The notes under the pieces were generated by a model. That model was not told the DNA's origin and made no database searches. It was given only the letters and a program-made list of their open reading frames with translations. A stretch of DNA of 64,000 nucleotides from Turnera subulata (Eukaryota > Streptophyta > Magnoliopsida > Malpighiales > Passifloraceae), in contig JAKUCV010002334.1 of assembly GCA_028386065.3 (NCBI GenBank), positions 62,001 to 126,000 of the forward strand, given 5' to 3'. The translations under genes were made by a program, and so were the position numbers. Below are positions 13,001 to 24,211 of this stretch, one piece after another. Positions within the stretch are counted from its first letter, which is position 1, and each line of letters starts with the position of its first letter.

Positions 13001-16000
13001 ACAAGCATTAATTAATGTTTCTTCAGAAAACATTCGTGCATGTGTGCAGATATAAAAGAAGCTTATTTTCATAGAAAATCAATTAACTATGCATGGATCA
13101 TGCACTCACCGTGAAGAGAAGGAATGTGTTGAGAATACAACTTGCATTGTAGCTGCCATGTAGCAGCTGCAGCCACAAAAGATAACAATAATAAGAACAA
13201 CAATAACAACGACAACAATAAAATTGTTGGATATCAGGCAAGGGTACGAACAAATATCACAAAGCCCGTCATTACCTGTTCCCAAGATTTGTAAGCCCCG
13301 TATAACCAGGTCCGAAAAGTGGTTCAGCTTCCTGTCCATTCTCTTGAATTCTATTCCAATCAAAGTTGGTATTCTGGTCAAGTTCCCTCTCAGCAGTTGT
13401 CATTTCAGTCTGAAAATAATAGTCATAACAATATTCAGTCCAATCTCTGTAATTGTCAACGATCAAACCATTTTATCATACAATGCCAAATTAATTATGT
13501 CAAAATGATTGAGAACCAATTATGCTAGTGCAGAATGTGCATTAGATAGTTTCTACGCGAATGGACATAGTTCCAAGCCAAAAGGTGGAAAAAGGAATTA
13601 TGACCACTAAGTTGGAAAATAATCCAAAATGTATACGAGACAGAAAATCTACAGATTTGAGAGCATTCAGAACTTAACCTCAATAAACACAACACAACTT
13701 CTCATTCTAAAAGAGCTTCATCAATATTACTAGAAATTAGCGCACCCTTTTCAACCACTAGCCCAAAAATTTTGTATACGAGACAGAAAATCTACAGATT
13801 TGAGAGCATTCAGAACTTAACCTCAATAAACACAACACCAACAGATTTGAGAGCATTCAGAACTTAACCTCAATAAACACAACACCAACAGATTTGAGAG
13901 CATTCAGAACTTAACCTCAATAAACACAACACAATTCTCATTCTAAAAGAGCTTCATCAATATTACTAGAAATTAGCACACCCTTTTCAACCACTAGCCC
14001 AAAAGTTTTGTACAATTTTATCAAACACAAGCATAGCTGATGCCGACAATGTAAAAAAGAATATACAGAAGTTACTTTAGGTAGATTGACAAACTTGTCT
14101 GCCCGTAGTACTAAAAATGTCCCAAATTATCTGAAAGCACGGTGGTTCAATATAAATAAAGAATTGTCAGCGGCTGGATACACAGAAAGATTTTGCTTTC
14201 TGAGCAGGGCACTGTTCTCAAGAAGAGAGCATATTCCAACCTCTTCTCTTGAGAATAGATGCGAGCCAATTACTTTGTAGACATATTATCTACTCTGAGT
14301 AGCCAAGAAATGTGTTCTTCTGGAGACATATCATCTCTCTCTGATTAGCCAACTCATGGCAGTCATGTACTATTCTGATTAGCCAAGGAGTGTGTTATTC
14401 TGGAGACATATCATCTCTCTCTGATTAGCCAAGGATTGTGTTCTTCTGGAGACATCAGCTCTCTCTGATTAGCCACCTCATGGCAGTCATGGACTAATAC
14501 TTATTTCCAGATACAACTCTCTTGAACACAACAAGTACCCCTCACTCCACCCTCAGTAGATCCTGGACATTCATACTCCACGATCACTACCCTTTTTCTT
14601 TGTCTAGGCTGAGACCTTTTTCCATTAGAGCACACACTTTACTCGACTGGGGAAAAGATTTCTCTTCATAGTGCATACCACCCAACATCGGGAAACATTT
14701 CCCCTATATTTTCCCTTCCTACTCCAGCGCACCCCCATTATCTCTGTAAATCAATACTACTAGAGAAATGGTCAATACATGAATTTGCATTACCTGTTCC
14801 TAACCTCATAACTTGCCCAAATATTCCGTCATGCTACTGCCCATTAGTCGTATTCAACATCACCTCCACTTCCATACGTTACTGTATATTTTGCTCACAC
14901 AACCCTTTTAAGGAAAGTTCAAATTGCTTTTTAGTCATCATTTTAATAATTACAAAAATAAACTATTTTTGCTTTTTAACAAATTAAGTTCACAATTCAC
15001 ATGTCCATAAGTGTCCAGACAGCGCTTGCAACATGAGGATGTGATCAAATTTCGATGCATATCATGTGGAACCACCGTTATGCATTGGTATAACAAGAAT
15101 AAAACGGCAACACATTCAAGATAATCAGTTTAAATTCCAAAAAGAAAGGGTCAAAATGAAAAGCTATATGCTTCTGCAACAACCAAGTTCACACCAAGTA
15201 TTCAGCAAGAAAACCATTTCCAATACAAAACCCTAATTAATTATAAATTTAAGCAAGTATATGAAAATAGCAATTCTAGCTAGGTAAAGGCTAGAGCAAA
15301 AGCGAAATGATAAAATTAAAATATCAGACAATTGTATAAGGCAATTGACTGAGCCATCAGTGAAGAACACATGACAAAAGAGGGTGAATGATGGACAAAC
15401 TGACAAAGCCAAGTAGTCAATGAGCAACAAATGAGATAACTCTACATGTATTATAATCTTGCGTATGTGACAAAGTGATGACAGTATCCCAAAAATGCCA
15501 TCACAAACAATCGGTAAACTGAAACTCCAGCAAAGAGAACGAACCTTTTGCAAGGATGAAAAGTCAACGCCATAAAATGCTAGATGTTGGGCCAAAAGTG
15601 GGTCCAAAACACTATCATCCTCAGGGTAAGAGAAAACATCTGAGCTGCCACAACACATGGTAAGTACTGAGATCATGTAGCAATAGCCTCGCACAATGGC
15701 CACATAAGCACCAATAGAAAATGCAAGAAAGACATATAAAAGAGCATTTAAGAGAGAAAAGGAAATTAAGTCTTCATGCTACTGTGGGTAATCACGGTAC
15801 ATGTGACAATATAAGACTGTTCCTATTTTTATATCTTTATACTTGTTGCTGTTGGGGAAAAGTAATATTTCTAGTTACAAGTTATCCTGTTGCAACAGTA
15901 CTTGGGTTTCAAACCAGAATATATTCGGTGCTAGAGCTTGTTAATAGCAGAAGTAGCTCTTTCTATTAAAGTAAATTCACATATTGAGGTACTACACCAT

Positions 16001-17989
16001 TAATTCTAAATAGTGGGTACTGAAACTTCCAAGGTTTCCAAGCCTCTTCTCAGCATATCAACTGCTCGTTATGATGAACAAGTTATGTATTCTGCCTACT
16101 CTGTTTCATAAGCTTAAACATGTGTCCCCACAGCAAAATTGGTCATACTCAGTCCAAGTAACCTTCTAGAAACAAAAAGCTATTGCAGGGGTAATTATGC
16201 ACACAATTAATACTTGGATTGACCAAACATGTCTTGCTGCAATTCTATTCTCTAAATTTTCTGGGAATAATAATTAAATATAGGATAGTGCAGGCACAAA
16301 TTCTCAACCTGCGTAGTTTATCAATAGAGGCAACCCTGACTTTGTGCTCAAACATATTAATCAAGAACTCAGATTGAATTGCAACCACTTTCGAATAAAA
16401 TGAAAGACAAAAATTTTGCAGAAAGATGTGCTACAAGTATCAAACTTCTTTATCATGTATGTACCTCATAACAAAATCCACAGAAAACCTTAGCATTACA
16501 CATATCATTGTCCGATGGAATACAACAGTTCTTACCAGAAATGGTCTGTTTTTGAATACTGATAAGAAGTTTAGCTCATTCCAGAACAGCACCTTATAGG
16601 TCCTAACCTTTGTACTTGAAAGCCAAACACTGACTACTTAACGCAAGGCACAAATAAATAATCGAGACCAAACACTATACCCATGCGATTAACAAACACA
16701 TCATCATGTAGGTCCGTTATAGCAGGTAAACCTTAAAGATTTACATAATGCAAGGGTAAACGCTTAGAAATACACTTGTTATAACACAAATTCGCATACC
16801 TGCAGCTTCAAGATCAGCGGTGATAGTTCCAAGCTTAACAGCAAGTGGGTAGCCAGTTTCCTTGTAGTGGTCAATGGCATGGTTGTTGCCACCAGTCCCA
16901 TCCCAATTTCTCCGTCCACAAAGAATCATTCCATCAGTAAGATTCAGCCACAAATTCTCAGTCTTGTCACACTTGGCACACTTCCACCCAGACGGTGGGA
17001 CAACAACACCGTGGCCAATCTGCTGTAGATTCATTGCATATGCACTCACTTGTTTCTTATCAGCTGTCCAAGCGGCAAGTTGCTCTTTCCGTTCAGCACC
17101 TTCAGCAATCAAGACAGCATCTACTGCTAACCTCACCTTCAGTATTCCAAATACAAGATAAATGAAACAAAGTCTTCTTTTAGATGAAAATCTTCTTAGA
17201 ACCATTAAAAGACTTGAAGGAAGTCAAACAATGAGCAAGAGATACCTTCTCTGGCAACTCCACGGAAGGAAATGGAAGAGTAACATAGCCAGGCAATATC
17301 ACTATACTGTAAGTTTCTTCATATTCAGGCTCATTGTTGTCAAAGCCCCCATCAACGCCTATTAAGGAAAAGACCACCAACAGCTGAGAACTAACCAGAA
17401 CACATACAAACAGAAAAGGAAAAAAAAAAAAAGAAAGAAAGAGCTACAGCATAATAACAGCTACATCAACAAAAATAACCAAGTCACTATCCCTGTAGAA
17501 ACTTCAGGTAAAGGCTCAAGGAAGTTACCTATAGCCAAGAGTGTAGGTTTCTTAGAAGGCCTATCTTCGGAAACCGGCTTCCTGGTTTGCTTCAAGTGCA
17601 AATAGACGGGGTTCCCGGTCTTCTCGTAGTTCCAGCCCACGCAATCCTTACCAAACGCAAGAAACGTGTTCAAGTCGACGAACAAACCTCCTTCCGATCT
17701 CTGAAATCAAAAAAAAATAAAACCATTGCTCATAAAAATTCAACGCCAGCATTGTTCGCGGTACTACTACTAGTCTAGTGGTGGTAGTAGTAGTTTCTAT
17801 AAAGCCAGGTCTAGCAATATTCAATTTTTTTTTCTCGGGAAACAAACAGGAAGAACTAAAATGGAAAAAAGGGGTGAGGATTACCGGAGTGTCGAAGGAG
17901 ATGCAGCACTCTTGCTTGTAGATGCGATTGGTCGGTTCGGGGATCCGGACCCGAGACAGGTTGGATCGGAGCAGCTCCATAGGGTTCAT
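7028..17989 (-). CDS. UBP14: Ubiquitin-specific protease UBP14 (USP5/isopeptidase T type), 20 exons
   Basis: Cysteine protease that disassembles free polyubiquitin chains; the family is cytosolic/nuclear. Minus-strand exons: 17989-17885, 17700-17529, 17358-17246, 17136-16800, 15639-15545, 13409-13276, 13166-13110, 12947-12870, 12557-12503, 12394-12356, 11751-11671, 11151-10953, 10871-10814, 10718-10599, 10503-10415, 9585-9496, 8523-8350, 8115-7994, 7898-7766, 7206-7028. All introns are GT-AG, phases agree, and the total is 2430 nt (809 aa, close to the Arabidopsis protein). Zinc-finger UBP domain at about 180-245 (GWKCAKC); Cys box [12 protein letters not shown] with Cys320, whose Ser codon is split by an intron; UBA domains at about 622-664 and 684-724; His box [10 protein letters not shown] with His769. 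The start could be Met1 (17989) or Met4 (17980); the second matches the Arabidopsis N-terminus as I remember it. No stop or missing catalytic residue was seen. Exon 10 (39 nt) is the least certain. Confidence 0.93.
11926..11960. repeat. Poly-C run and CT tract in a UBP14 intron
   Basis: About 17 consecutive C residues are followed by TCCTCCTCTCTCTCTCT. It lies in the intron between exons 10 and 11. Such homopolymers are prone to sequencing-length error, so the exact count is unreliable. Confidence 0.85.
13631..14010. repeat. Nested tandem duplication in UBP14 intron 6-5
   Basis: A unit starting GTATACGAGACAG at 13631 recurs at 13774 (143-bp period). Inside the second copy a roughly 47-bp subunit (ACAGATTTGAGAGCATTCAG and following bases) is repeated three times in a row. 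Copies are nearly identical, so the expansion is recent. It lies in the 2135-bp intron 13410-15544 and has no coding potential. Confidence 0.9.
14284..14500. repeat. Imperfect tandem repeat of about 60-70 bp in the same intron
   Basis: Three copies of a unit carrying CTGGAGACAT, ATCTCTCTCTGATTAGCC and, in two copies, CTCATGGCAGTCATG. The copies differ by small deletions. No gene function is suggested. Confidence 0.8.
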
Positions 17990-18039
17990 CGTCGAGACGG
18001 TTTTTCTTTGTTCTTCTTTTGGGAGCGAGCGAGCGAGCG

Positions 18040-18074
<35 letters not shown>

Positions 18075-18280
18075 TTTGTGCTTTGCCCTAAGAGAGTGCA
18101 AAGCGAGGAGGAGATGATTCCGAGTGAGAGAGAAGGGGTTTGTTTGGGTTTTTGTAGTGTGAGAAAGCAGCACGTCATTTATTTTTATGAGATGAGAGGA
18201 TTCCGGGGCTTGTTTTTGCAAGTAACGAAGGCGGAGCCTGTCATTTCTCAAACAAAGGCGAGGGAACCTATAAAATTACA
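17990..18280 (-). promoter_or_regulatory. UBP14 5' leader and candidate core promoter
   Basis: Read on the minus strand, the sequence upstream of the start has TTTTATAG (plus 18270-18277) as a possible TATA box and a long (CT)n tract (plus 18019-18072 reads GAGC then GA repeats) close to the ATG. CT-rich leaders are common in plant housekeeping genes. The transcription start is not determined. ORFs across the tract on both strands are low-complexity artefacts. Confidence 0.4.
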
Positions 18281-19330
18281 AGAATATTATTCTATTTCTT
18301 TTATTAAAAAAAAAACATAAGACTATTCTATTTTAGAATAAAAAATGGAAGATTAGTATGCATAGGTTTTAATTTTGATATGAATTTTTGACTTAATTAT
18401 GTAGAGATAAATTTCATATAATTTCCCTGCCAAAACGTTAATTGATGTCGACAAAAAAATGTTAGTTAATTAATTAAAGTCACACGGGAAAAAAATGGAC
18501 GGTCGAGCTACTTCTTGAAGAGAATGGAAGAATCGAATTGTTTAAAAATTATCGTAACGAGTGTATGTTTTAATCATAGTCCATGAAGCAGCAATTCAGC
18601 AGGCTAAGAAATATATTTCCATGGTGCTTTGATTTACAGATTCAGTTTGAGCTCAATGAAATTTAAACACGCAAGGATCTATAAACTTGGTTTATTTAAG
18701 TTTTTCCTAGAGTTTTCTTGTATTTTAGAGAAGTTGAGGGGAAGTTTATCAAAATGGCTTGTTTAAATGGCAATAAATTTTAAATGGACACAATTTTGTA
18801 ATTTGTTCTATTAGTTCAATATTTTTTTGCAATGGTCCTTAGAAAAAGGATGTTATGCTATAACGTGATTGGGCTGGTACGATACTGAAAGCAAATGCAT
18901 AAGAAAAGCTTACAACAAGAATTCCTTTTGTTTTACTACAAAGTCAATAAACAACAAGATTCTTATCGATGATTAAGAATAGCATAATTATTTCAAGTGA
19001 AGCATTTTTTCAAATATAACCCGTACTACAAAGACTATACTTCAAACTAGTATACACCCCGTGAAATATACGAGCGTAGACATTAGTTTGGTTATATCAC
19101 AATTACAATTTTGTGTACTAATTAATATTTTTACATAATATTTTATTTTAAAAGAATAAATTAAAATATATAATATCTTATCATATTAATCAAAAATTTC
19201 AAAAATCATTCTTTAGAACTGGGTTATGTATAATGTAGGGTATGACGATTGGAGGATTATGGGGTTGCTTAAGGTTTGAAGTTGTAAAGGTAATGAGACA
19301 GAGAGATGATAAATTTTGCAAAGAGAATTC
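18281..19330. other. AT-rich intergenic sequence
   Basis: Between UBP14 and the pararetrovirus. No ORF of note and no RNA gene seen. It contains a Helitron-like terminus near 19047-19075 on the minus strand. Confidence 0.6.
19047..19075 (-). mobile_element. Helitron-like 3' terminus (imperfect hairpin)
   Basis: On the minus strand CTCGT, a 7-nt loop and ACGGG form a 5-bp stem with one mismatch. GTGTATA and CTAG follow, then T. The architecture matches the candidate at 6180-6207. No 5' end was found. Confidence 0.25.
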
Positions 19331-19394
19331 TGATTGATGTCACAAATATTACACAAGTATTACAATTCAGTTGTACAAGTGCTCCCTCTCTCTT

Positions 19395-19545
19395 CTTGCT
19401 TATGTTTTTTATATTACATGCTGAACTTTGAAACGTCATTGCTTACGTTTGCCATATTTTGCACATGTCTACTGTTCTTACATCAATGCTTACGTTTTTG
19501 TTATTCTTACATCATTGCTTGTGTCATGTCCTCTCGGCTTTTCTT
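19395..19545 (-). promoter_or_regulatory. Candidate pararetroviral promoter with as-1-like repeats and TATA
   Basis: Directly after the last viral ORF, in the same sense, the minus strand carries AAACGTAAGCAATGACGTTT (plus 19431-19450), two TGATGTAAGAA copies further upstream and a TATAAAAAACATAAGC segment (plus 19398-19413) about 20 bases downstream. Tandem TGACG-type motifs before a TATA box, downstream of the last ORF, are the arrangement of the 35S-type pregenomic promoter in this family. Motifs are seen; activity is inferred. Confidence 0.5.
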
Positions 19546-19547
19546 GC

Positions 19548-20468
19548 TTAGTTTAGGGAATCTAATGCTATGTTGTAGTCAGGGTCTTCATTCTGGTAGT
19601 AGGGGTCTTCCACTTCATCTTCAGTGGATAAATGGCTTCCAAATTCCTTTAATCGTTCTTGACATTCCTTTGCATTTTTTGCCGTAGCTAGTGCCGCCAT
19701 TGCTTGACTTTTGAGGGTTAAGAATTCTGTGTCATGCTCTGATTGTGCTGGGGATGTTGTCATTTGATTTGCTTCGACTTCGACATCTTCATTGTTGATC
19801 CATCTAATGACTGTTTGTTTACAGGCGCGGTTAATTTCGAATTTTGGCCACCATTTGATTTTGATGATTCTATTGAGAAAATAAGGTCTTCCTTCCTTCA
19901 TAGCATATTGCAAATCCCAGCTGACAATCCAAGATAATCCAAATGCTAAAATAAATTGTAACATAGGATCAGGGGTCACTCCTTCATAAGACACGTTTTC
20001 TTGAAATACTTTGAATCCCTCGTTAATTTCTGTGGGAAAAATTGCTTCAATGAGCTTGATTTGTTGAAACCAGTTCATGAACCATTGCGGAAAAATCCTT
20101 TGATCGCAAGTTCTTATGAAGAACACAAACCATGAGTGAATGTTGGGACGAAACCAGAAAACTTGCTTCCATGCCTTTTGATAATCATAATAATTATAAC
20201 TTCTCATTCCGCTCATGTTTAATGCCGAAAATTCTTTTGGTGTGCATGGATGCTGATTCCAGTCGGAGTAGGTCATTACTTTCAGGAATTTTATTTTTGA
20301 ATAGGCGATCAAATCTTGACTTTTATTGTATGTATGCTCGATAATTGCTGATCCAATATCTCTTAGGATTCTCTCATAATATTCTCTCGTTTTTAGTGGG
20401 GTTTCTGGGAAGAAGTAAAAGTTTTTTGGAAAGATCTTTTGCAAGATATCTTGAATGTTTGCTCCCAT
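19548..20468 (-). CDS. Pararetroviral ORF C, 306 aa, function unknown
   Basis: Open from ATG to stop with no break, the longest intact frame of this element after decay elsewhere. The protein is rich in aromatic residues (KNFYFFPETPLKTREYYE, SWFVFFIRTCDQR, FPQWFMNWFQ) and ends with an acidic tail (STEDEVEDPYYQNEDPDY). I see no transactivator, protease or nucleic-acid-binding motif that I can name, and no transmembrane segment I trust. It starts 11 nt after ORF B and is followed by the promoter-like segment. In several genera the gene at this place encodes a translational transactivator, but I have no sequence evidence for that here. It could also be an open remnant of a longer protein. Confidence 0.6.
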   Translation of the reverse strand: MGANIQDILQKIFPKNFYFFPETPLKTREYYERILRDIGSAIIEHTYNKSQDLIAYSKIKFLKVMTYSDWNQHPCTPKEFSALNMSGMRSYNYYDYQKAWKQVFWFRPNIHSWFVFFIRTCDQRIFPQWFMNWFQQIKLIEAIFPTEINEGFKVFQENVSYEGVTPDPMLQFILAFGLSWIVSWDLQYAMKEGRPYFLNRIIKIKWWPKFEINRACKQTVIRWINNEDVEVEANQMTTSPAQSEHDTEFLTLKSQAMAALATAKNAKECQERLKEFGSHLSTEDEVEDPYYQNEDPDYNIALDSLN

Positions 20469-20479
20469 AAGTTCGGTCT

Positions 20480-20890
20480 CTAAGGAAAAATAGGGAAAAC
20501 GGTGGTGTTAACATAATGCTGTTGCTGTGAGAGATAGGTATTATCTACCGAATAAGATCTGGTTGTAATGGTTGTTTGGGCCCTAGGATGGGTTATGGGA
20601 GATAATGGTCTCATTGTCGATTTTTGCAGTGTTGGTGGGGCTGCTGGTGTTGAATTTGTTAATGTCGATGCATAATTTGGGATTCTTGAGGATGAACCTA
20701 AGATTAGTTTGCCTACAGAAATATTTACTGGAGTAATAAGGGGGTTATTTATTGCCTTGGTTGCTGAATTATAAGAATTTGTTGCAGTTATTGCCGGGAA
20801 ATTTGCTGAATTTATTGCTCTTTTTGCCTCCTCTTGATTGCTGGTCTCATCCTTTTTTCCCCCTCCGAAGAGTGTCTTCTTTTTAATCAT
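20480..20890 (-). CDS. Pararetroviral ORF B, 136 aa, low-complexity, function unknown
   Basis: It begins MIKKKTLFGGGKKDE, lysine/glycine-rich, and continues as a Ser/Thr/Pro/Asn-rich, probably disordered chain (TNSTPAAPPTLQKSTMRP). It starts 8 nt after the stop of ORF A and stops 11 nt before the ATG of ORF C. This tight packing is the main reason to take it as real. No family recognised. Confidence 0.5.
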   Translation of the reverse strand: MIKKKTLFGGGKKDETSNQEEAKRAINSANFPAITATNSYNSATKAINNPLITPVNISVGKLILGSSSRIPNYASTLTNSTPAAPPTLQKSTMRPLSPITHPRAQTTITTRSYSVDNTYLSQQQHYVNTTVFPIFP

Positions 20891-20898
20891 CCTGCAAT

Positions 20899-21297
20899 TT
20901 ATCTTGTTAGTACTGGAAAACTATGTAAAATTCTTTTTAATTCATCCTGAACCCATCTATCATGTGGTCTTTCTTTCATAGCTATTCTGACTACTTCTTC
21001 TGTTGTCTTATAATACCGAGCCCAATATTTAACATTTGCAGTTGGCACTATTCTATATATTACTTCATTGCTTGGTATGGGGTGCATAATTTTCTTAGTT
21101 ATGGTGATGCTTCTTCCTGCTTGGTAGATTTTGGCAGGGGATAAAGGAAGTGTATAATAAGTTGCTACTTCCAAAATTTTCGAGACTACTTTTGTGAACT
21201 CTATTATATCTCTTATACTATATTTTTCTTGTGTGGGATGCCGACAAGGTAAATAGGCACTTTCAAGTCCTTGCTGAAATTCTGTCTCTATAATCAT
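20899..21297 (-). CDS. Pararetroviral ORF A, 132 aa, function unknown
   Basis: It starts immediately after the stop that closes the pol region (about 21304) and ends 8 nt before ORF B. It is moderately basic, with SIRDIIEFTKVVSKILEV, KYWARYYKTTEEVVRIAM and RPHDRWVQDELKRI, and looks like a folded helical protein. I recognise no domain. Either it is a separate protein, or A, B and C are a once larger coding unit split by frameshifts; the close spacing and the different compositions favour separate ORFs. Confidence 0.5.
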   Translation of the reverse strand: MIIETEFQQGLESAYLPCRHPTQEKYSIRDIIEFTKVVSKILEVATYYTLPLSPAKIYQAGRSITITKKIMHPIPSNEVIYRIVPTANVKYWARYYKTTEEVVRIAMKERPHDRWVQDELKRILHSFPVLTR

Positions 21298-21303
21298 TCT
21301 TCA

Positions 21304-23724
21304 AAATTATAGTAACTTGTTTAATGATTCTATCATAGATATGAAAAATTTCTCCTTTTTATAATATTCTTGACAATTGCAAATTTCTAAATCTAATTCA
21401 TCTCCGATTTCATGTGCATCTTCATGCTGAGTATGATTTTGATCGATTGCTTATAAGATCTGTTTTCTCAAACATTCTATTGCCCTCTTATCCGAGAAGT
21501 CTATACAACTTAATTTTTGTATTGCCTTTTCTATGTTTACCACTTCATAATTTAGTAGGGGCTGTTAGTTACTCATAGTTGCTTACCCTGCAAGAATTCA
21601 CGAGACAAAAAGTCAGGCAAATTGTCAGATTCTCCTTTAATATATTCAATAACAAAATCAAAATTAGATAACAAAGCTTGCCATCTTGCGAATATCTATT
21701 TTGATACTAAGTTTTTGACATCTTTTTCCAATACAAATTTTGCTGACTGGCAATCTACTCTTAGTAAAAACTACTGATTAAATAAATTATCTTGAAAAGC
21801 GTTGAGACAGAGTACTATGGCTAATATTTCCTTTTTAATAGTAGAGTAATTTTGTTGTGCACTTATCCATACCCCCCAAATGATATCGAACTAACTGTTC
21901 TTGATGATTTAATTTTTGCTTTAATATTCCTCCATATCCTTTGTCGGAGGCATCGGTTTTACTATTAAAGGTACATCTTCTTGTGGTATTCCCAAGCAGG
22001 GTAGTACTTTTACCTTTTGCTTTAGTAATTTTACTGTTGTCGTTATTTCATTTGTCCATTCTGGTACTTCTTTTCGTAATCTTTTATATAAGGGGGCACA
22101 TATGGTTCACAAATGGGGAATAAAGTCGGCCACATAATTAAGGCATCCTAAAAATCTTTGTAGTTGTTTTTTATCTTTTATTTTTTCCATCGAAATTTAT
22201 CCGCAAATTCAATGCTTCTACTTATTGGAGTAATAGTGCCTTGGTAGATATTGAATCCTAAAAATCTTATTTTTGCCTGTACGAGTTTCATTTTTGCAGT
22301 TGAGATTACAAGTCCATTTTGCTTAATAATGTTCAAAAATTTATTTAAATGTTTGAAGTGTTTTGCCAGTGTTCTTGAAAATACCAACACATCATCAATG
22401 TAAACTATAGTGAATTTTGTATGTGGGTTTAATATGCCATTTAATATATTTTAAAATTCTGATGGCGCATTTTTTAGGCCAAAAGGCATCACATTCCACT
22501 CATAATGTCCGAATGGGACCATAAAGGTTGTCTTGTATTTATCCTCTTCATGAATCTGTATTTGCCAATATCCTGATTTTAAATCAAACATAGAAAATAT
22601 CATTGCACCACTTAATCTTTTAATGAGGTCCCTTTTGTTAGGCATAGGATACCTTATCTATTGCAGTGCTTTATTCAAAGGCTTGTAGTTTATGACTAAC
22701 CTTGGTGCTCCTCTTTCTATTTCGGCTTGATTTTGTACATAAAATGCTGCGCACGACCAGGGTGATTTGCTAGGTCTTATTAAGCCTTTATCTAAAAGTT
22801 CTTGTATTTCTTTTTTACAATATTCTAATAACTCCTTATTCATTCGGATAGGTCTTGCTTTGGTAGGTATATTCTTTTCTGAAAAATCTTTTTTGTAGGG
22901 TAAATGACTTCCTGTAATTGACTTCCTGTGTTAATAAATGTAAATGTTTTCTTTTCTGAATTAATAAAATCCCGCTTATCTGATTTTTAATAAGGCTAAC
23001 TTCTTTGTCCTTAATATGATTTATAAATTCAAATGTTACTTCTTTATTTAGTATTTTCGTGGTAATTCCTTTTGCTGATACTGTAAATGGATATATTTGC
23101 GTTAAGAAGGGGGTTCTTAGAATTACTGATTGACTCAGATCTCTAATTAACAAAAAGGTATTTGGAAAACATATGCCCTAGTTGCATATATGTGCTTTAG
23201 ATAACTTATAATTGATACATAGTTTTTCGTTATTGGCTGTGTAAAGTCTTTTTGTGGTTTTTTCGAAATATTTGGTGGGTACTAGTCCTTCTTGAATACA
23301 ATTTTGATCGGCACCTGAATCTATTAAGGCTTTGACCCTAATGGTATGGTCTTTGATTACTACAGTTATGTATGCATACTATTTTTGGAAATTAATTCTT
23401 CAAATAGAGCTAATAAATTGTTCCAGGTTGTCATCTTTCTTTTGTATCTGGCTTGAACTAGGTAAATTTGAAGTAAAACTTGTTAATTTCTCTTTTTCTT
23501 CTATTTTGAGTTTCATTATCTCGTTGTCATTTTGCAATTGCCTAATATCTTGTTTTATTTGTTTGATCTCGATTTGTAGGTCTTGTATGGTGGTTATTTT
23601 TTCTTTTTTGGGTTTTTGAAATAATATTCGGTCTATGTTGTATGCCTCTTTCTGTTTTTCGTATTCTGGCTTTTCTTTCTCTATCAAAGAATTTTTTAAT
23701 TTGATAAGGTATTCTCTTTGTTCG
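21304..23724 (-). pseudogene. Pararetroviral pol: coiled coil, aspartic protease, RT, RNase H (broken)
   Basis: In reading order: a coiled-coil segment (23400-23687), an aspartic protease with LIDSGADQN (DSG at 23313-23321), an RT with PRLVINYKPLNKAL, FDLKSGYWQIQI, MPFGLKNAPSEF and the catalytic YIDD at 22391-22402, then RNase H with TDASDKGYGGIL (about 21925-21960). Stops or frameshifts separate the blocks at about 23180, 22840, 22650, 22450 and 22180, and a one-base shift lies just before the RNase H aspartate. The region after 21900 is heavily broken. The RT motifs fit Caulimoviridae better than Ty3. Inactive. Confidence 0.85.
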
Positions 23725-24156
23725 TTACGGTCTTCTATTTTTTGTTATTAAATCTAGGATTAAATTCTTTTCTGATGCCAAGGTATTTATTGTTTTATTT
23801 TTGCAGGCGCATACTCCTGTTTCGTCACTGTCTGAGCTAGTTTCTTCCTCTCCTAAGTCACCCGCGCTTTCTTGTTTGGGATATAATCCATCGTCTGATT
23901 CATCTTCTAGGTCACTATCATCTGTTAGTAGGAGATTTAACATTTCTTGTTTTGTTTCTTCATCGATTTTTAATTCTCTAATTTTTTGAGCCATGGGGCA
24001 ATTTCTTTTGTAATGTCCTACCCGCCCACATCTGTAACAGACGATTCGCCCTCTTGGATATTTGCTTTTGCGGGTTCGAAATTTGCTTGATTTATTTTCG
24101 TATTGTCTGTCTCTTCCTTTAAATTGGGATCTCCTGTAGTTCCAATAATTTCTCAT
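23725..24156 (-). pseudogene. Pararetroviral coat protein C-terminus with CCHC zinc knuckle
   Basis: It holds CYRCGRVGHYKRNC, a C-x2-C-x4-H-x4-C knuckle, after an Arg/Lys-rich stretch and before an acidic tail (DDSDLEDESDDG), the typical end of a caulimovirid coat protein. It is out of frame with the main coat ORF by one base: a run of T residues at about 24216-24221 carries the break. A second A-run near 23740 separates it from the downstream coiled coil. Confidence 0.75.
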
Positions 24157-24211
24157 TGTTTTAGATTGCTTCTTTTGTGAAGGTGATATTAATTTCTCGT
24201 ATCCGTATTGA

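Noticed and set aside
17648..18320. ORFs over the first UBP14 exon, on both strands
   Set aside because: Read through the GA/CT microsatellite and the spliced first intron; the UBP14 exon model explains the region.
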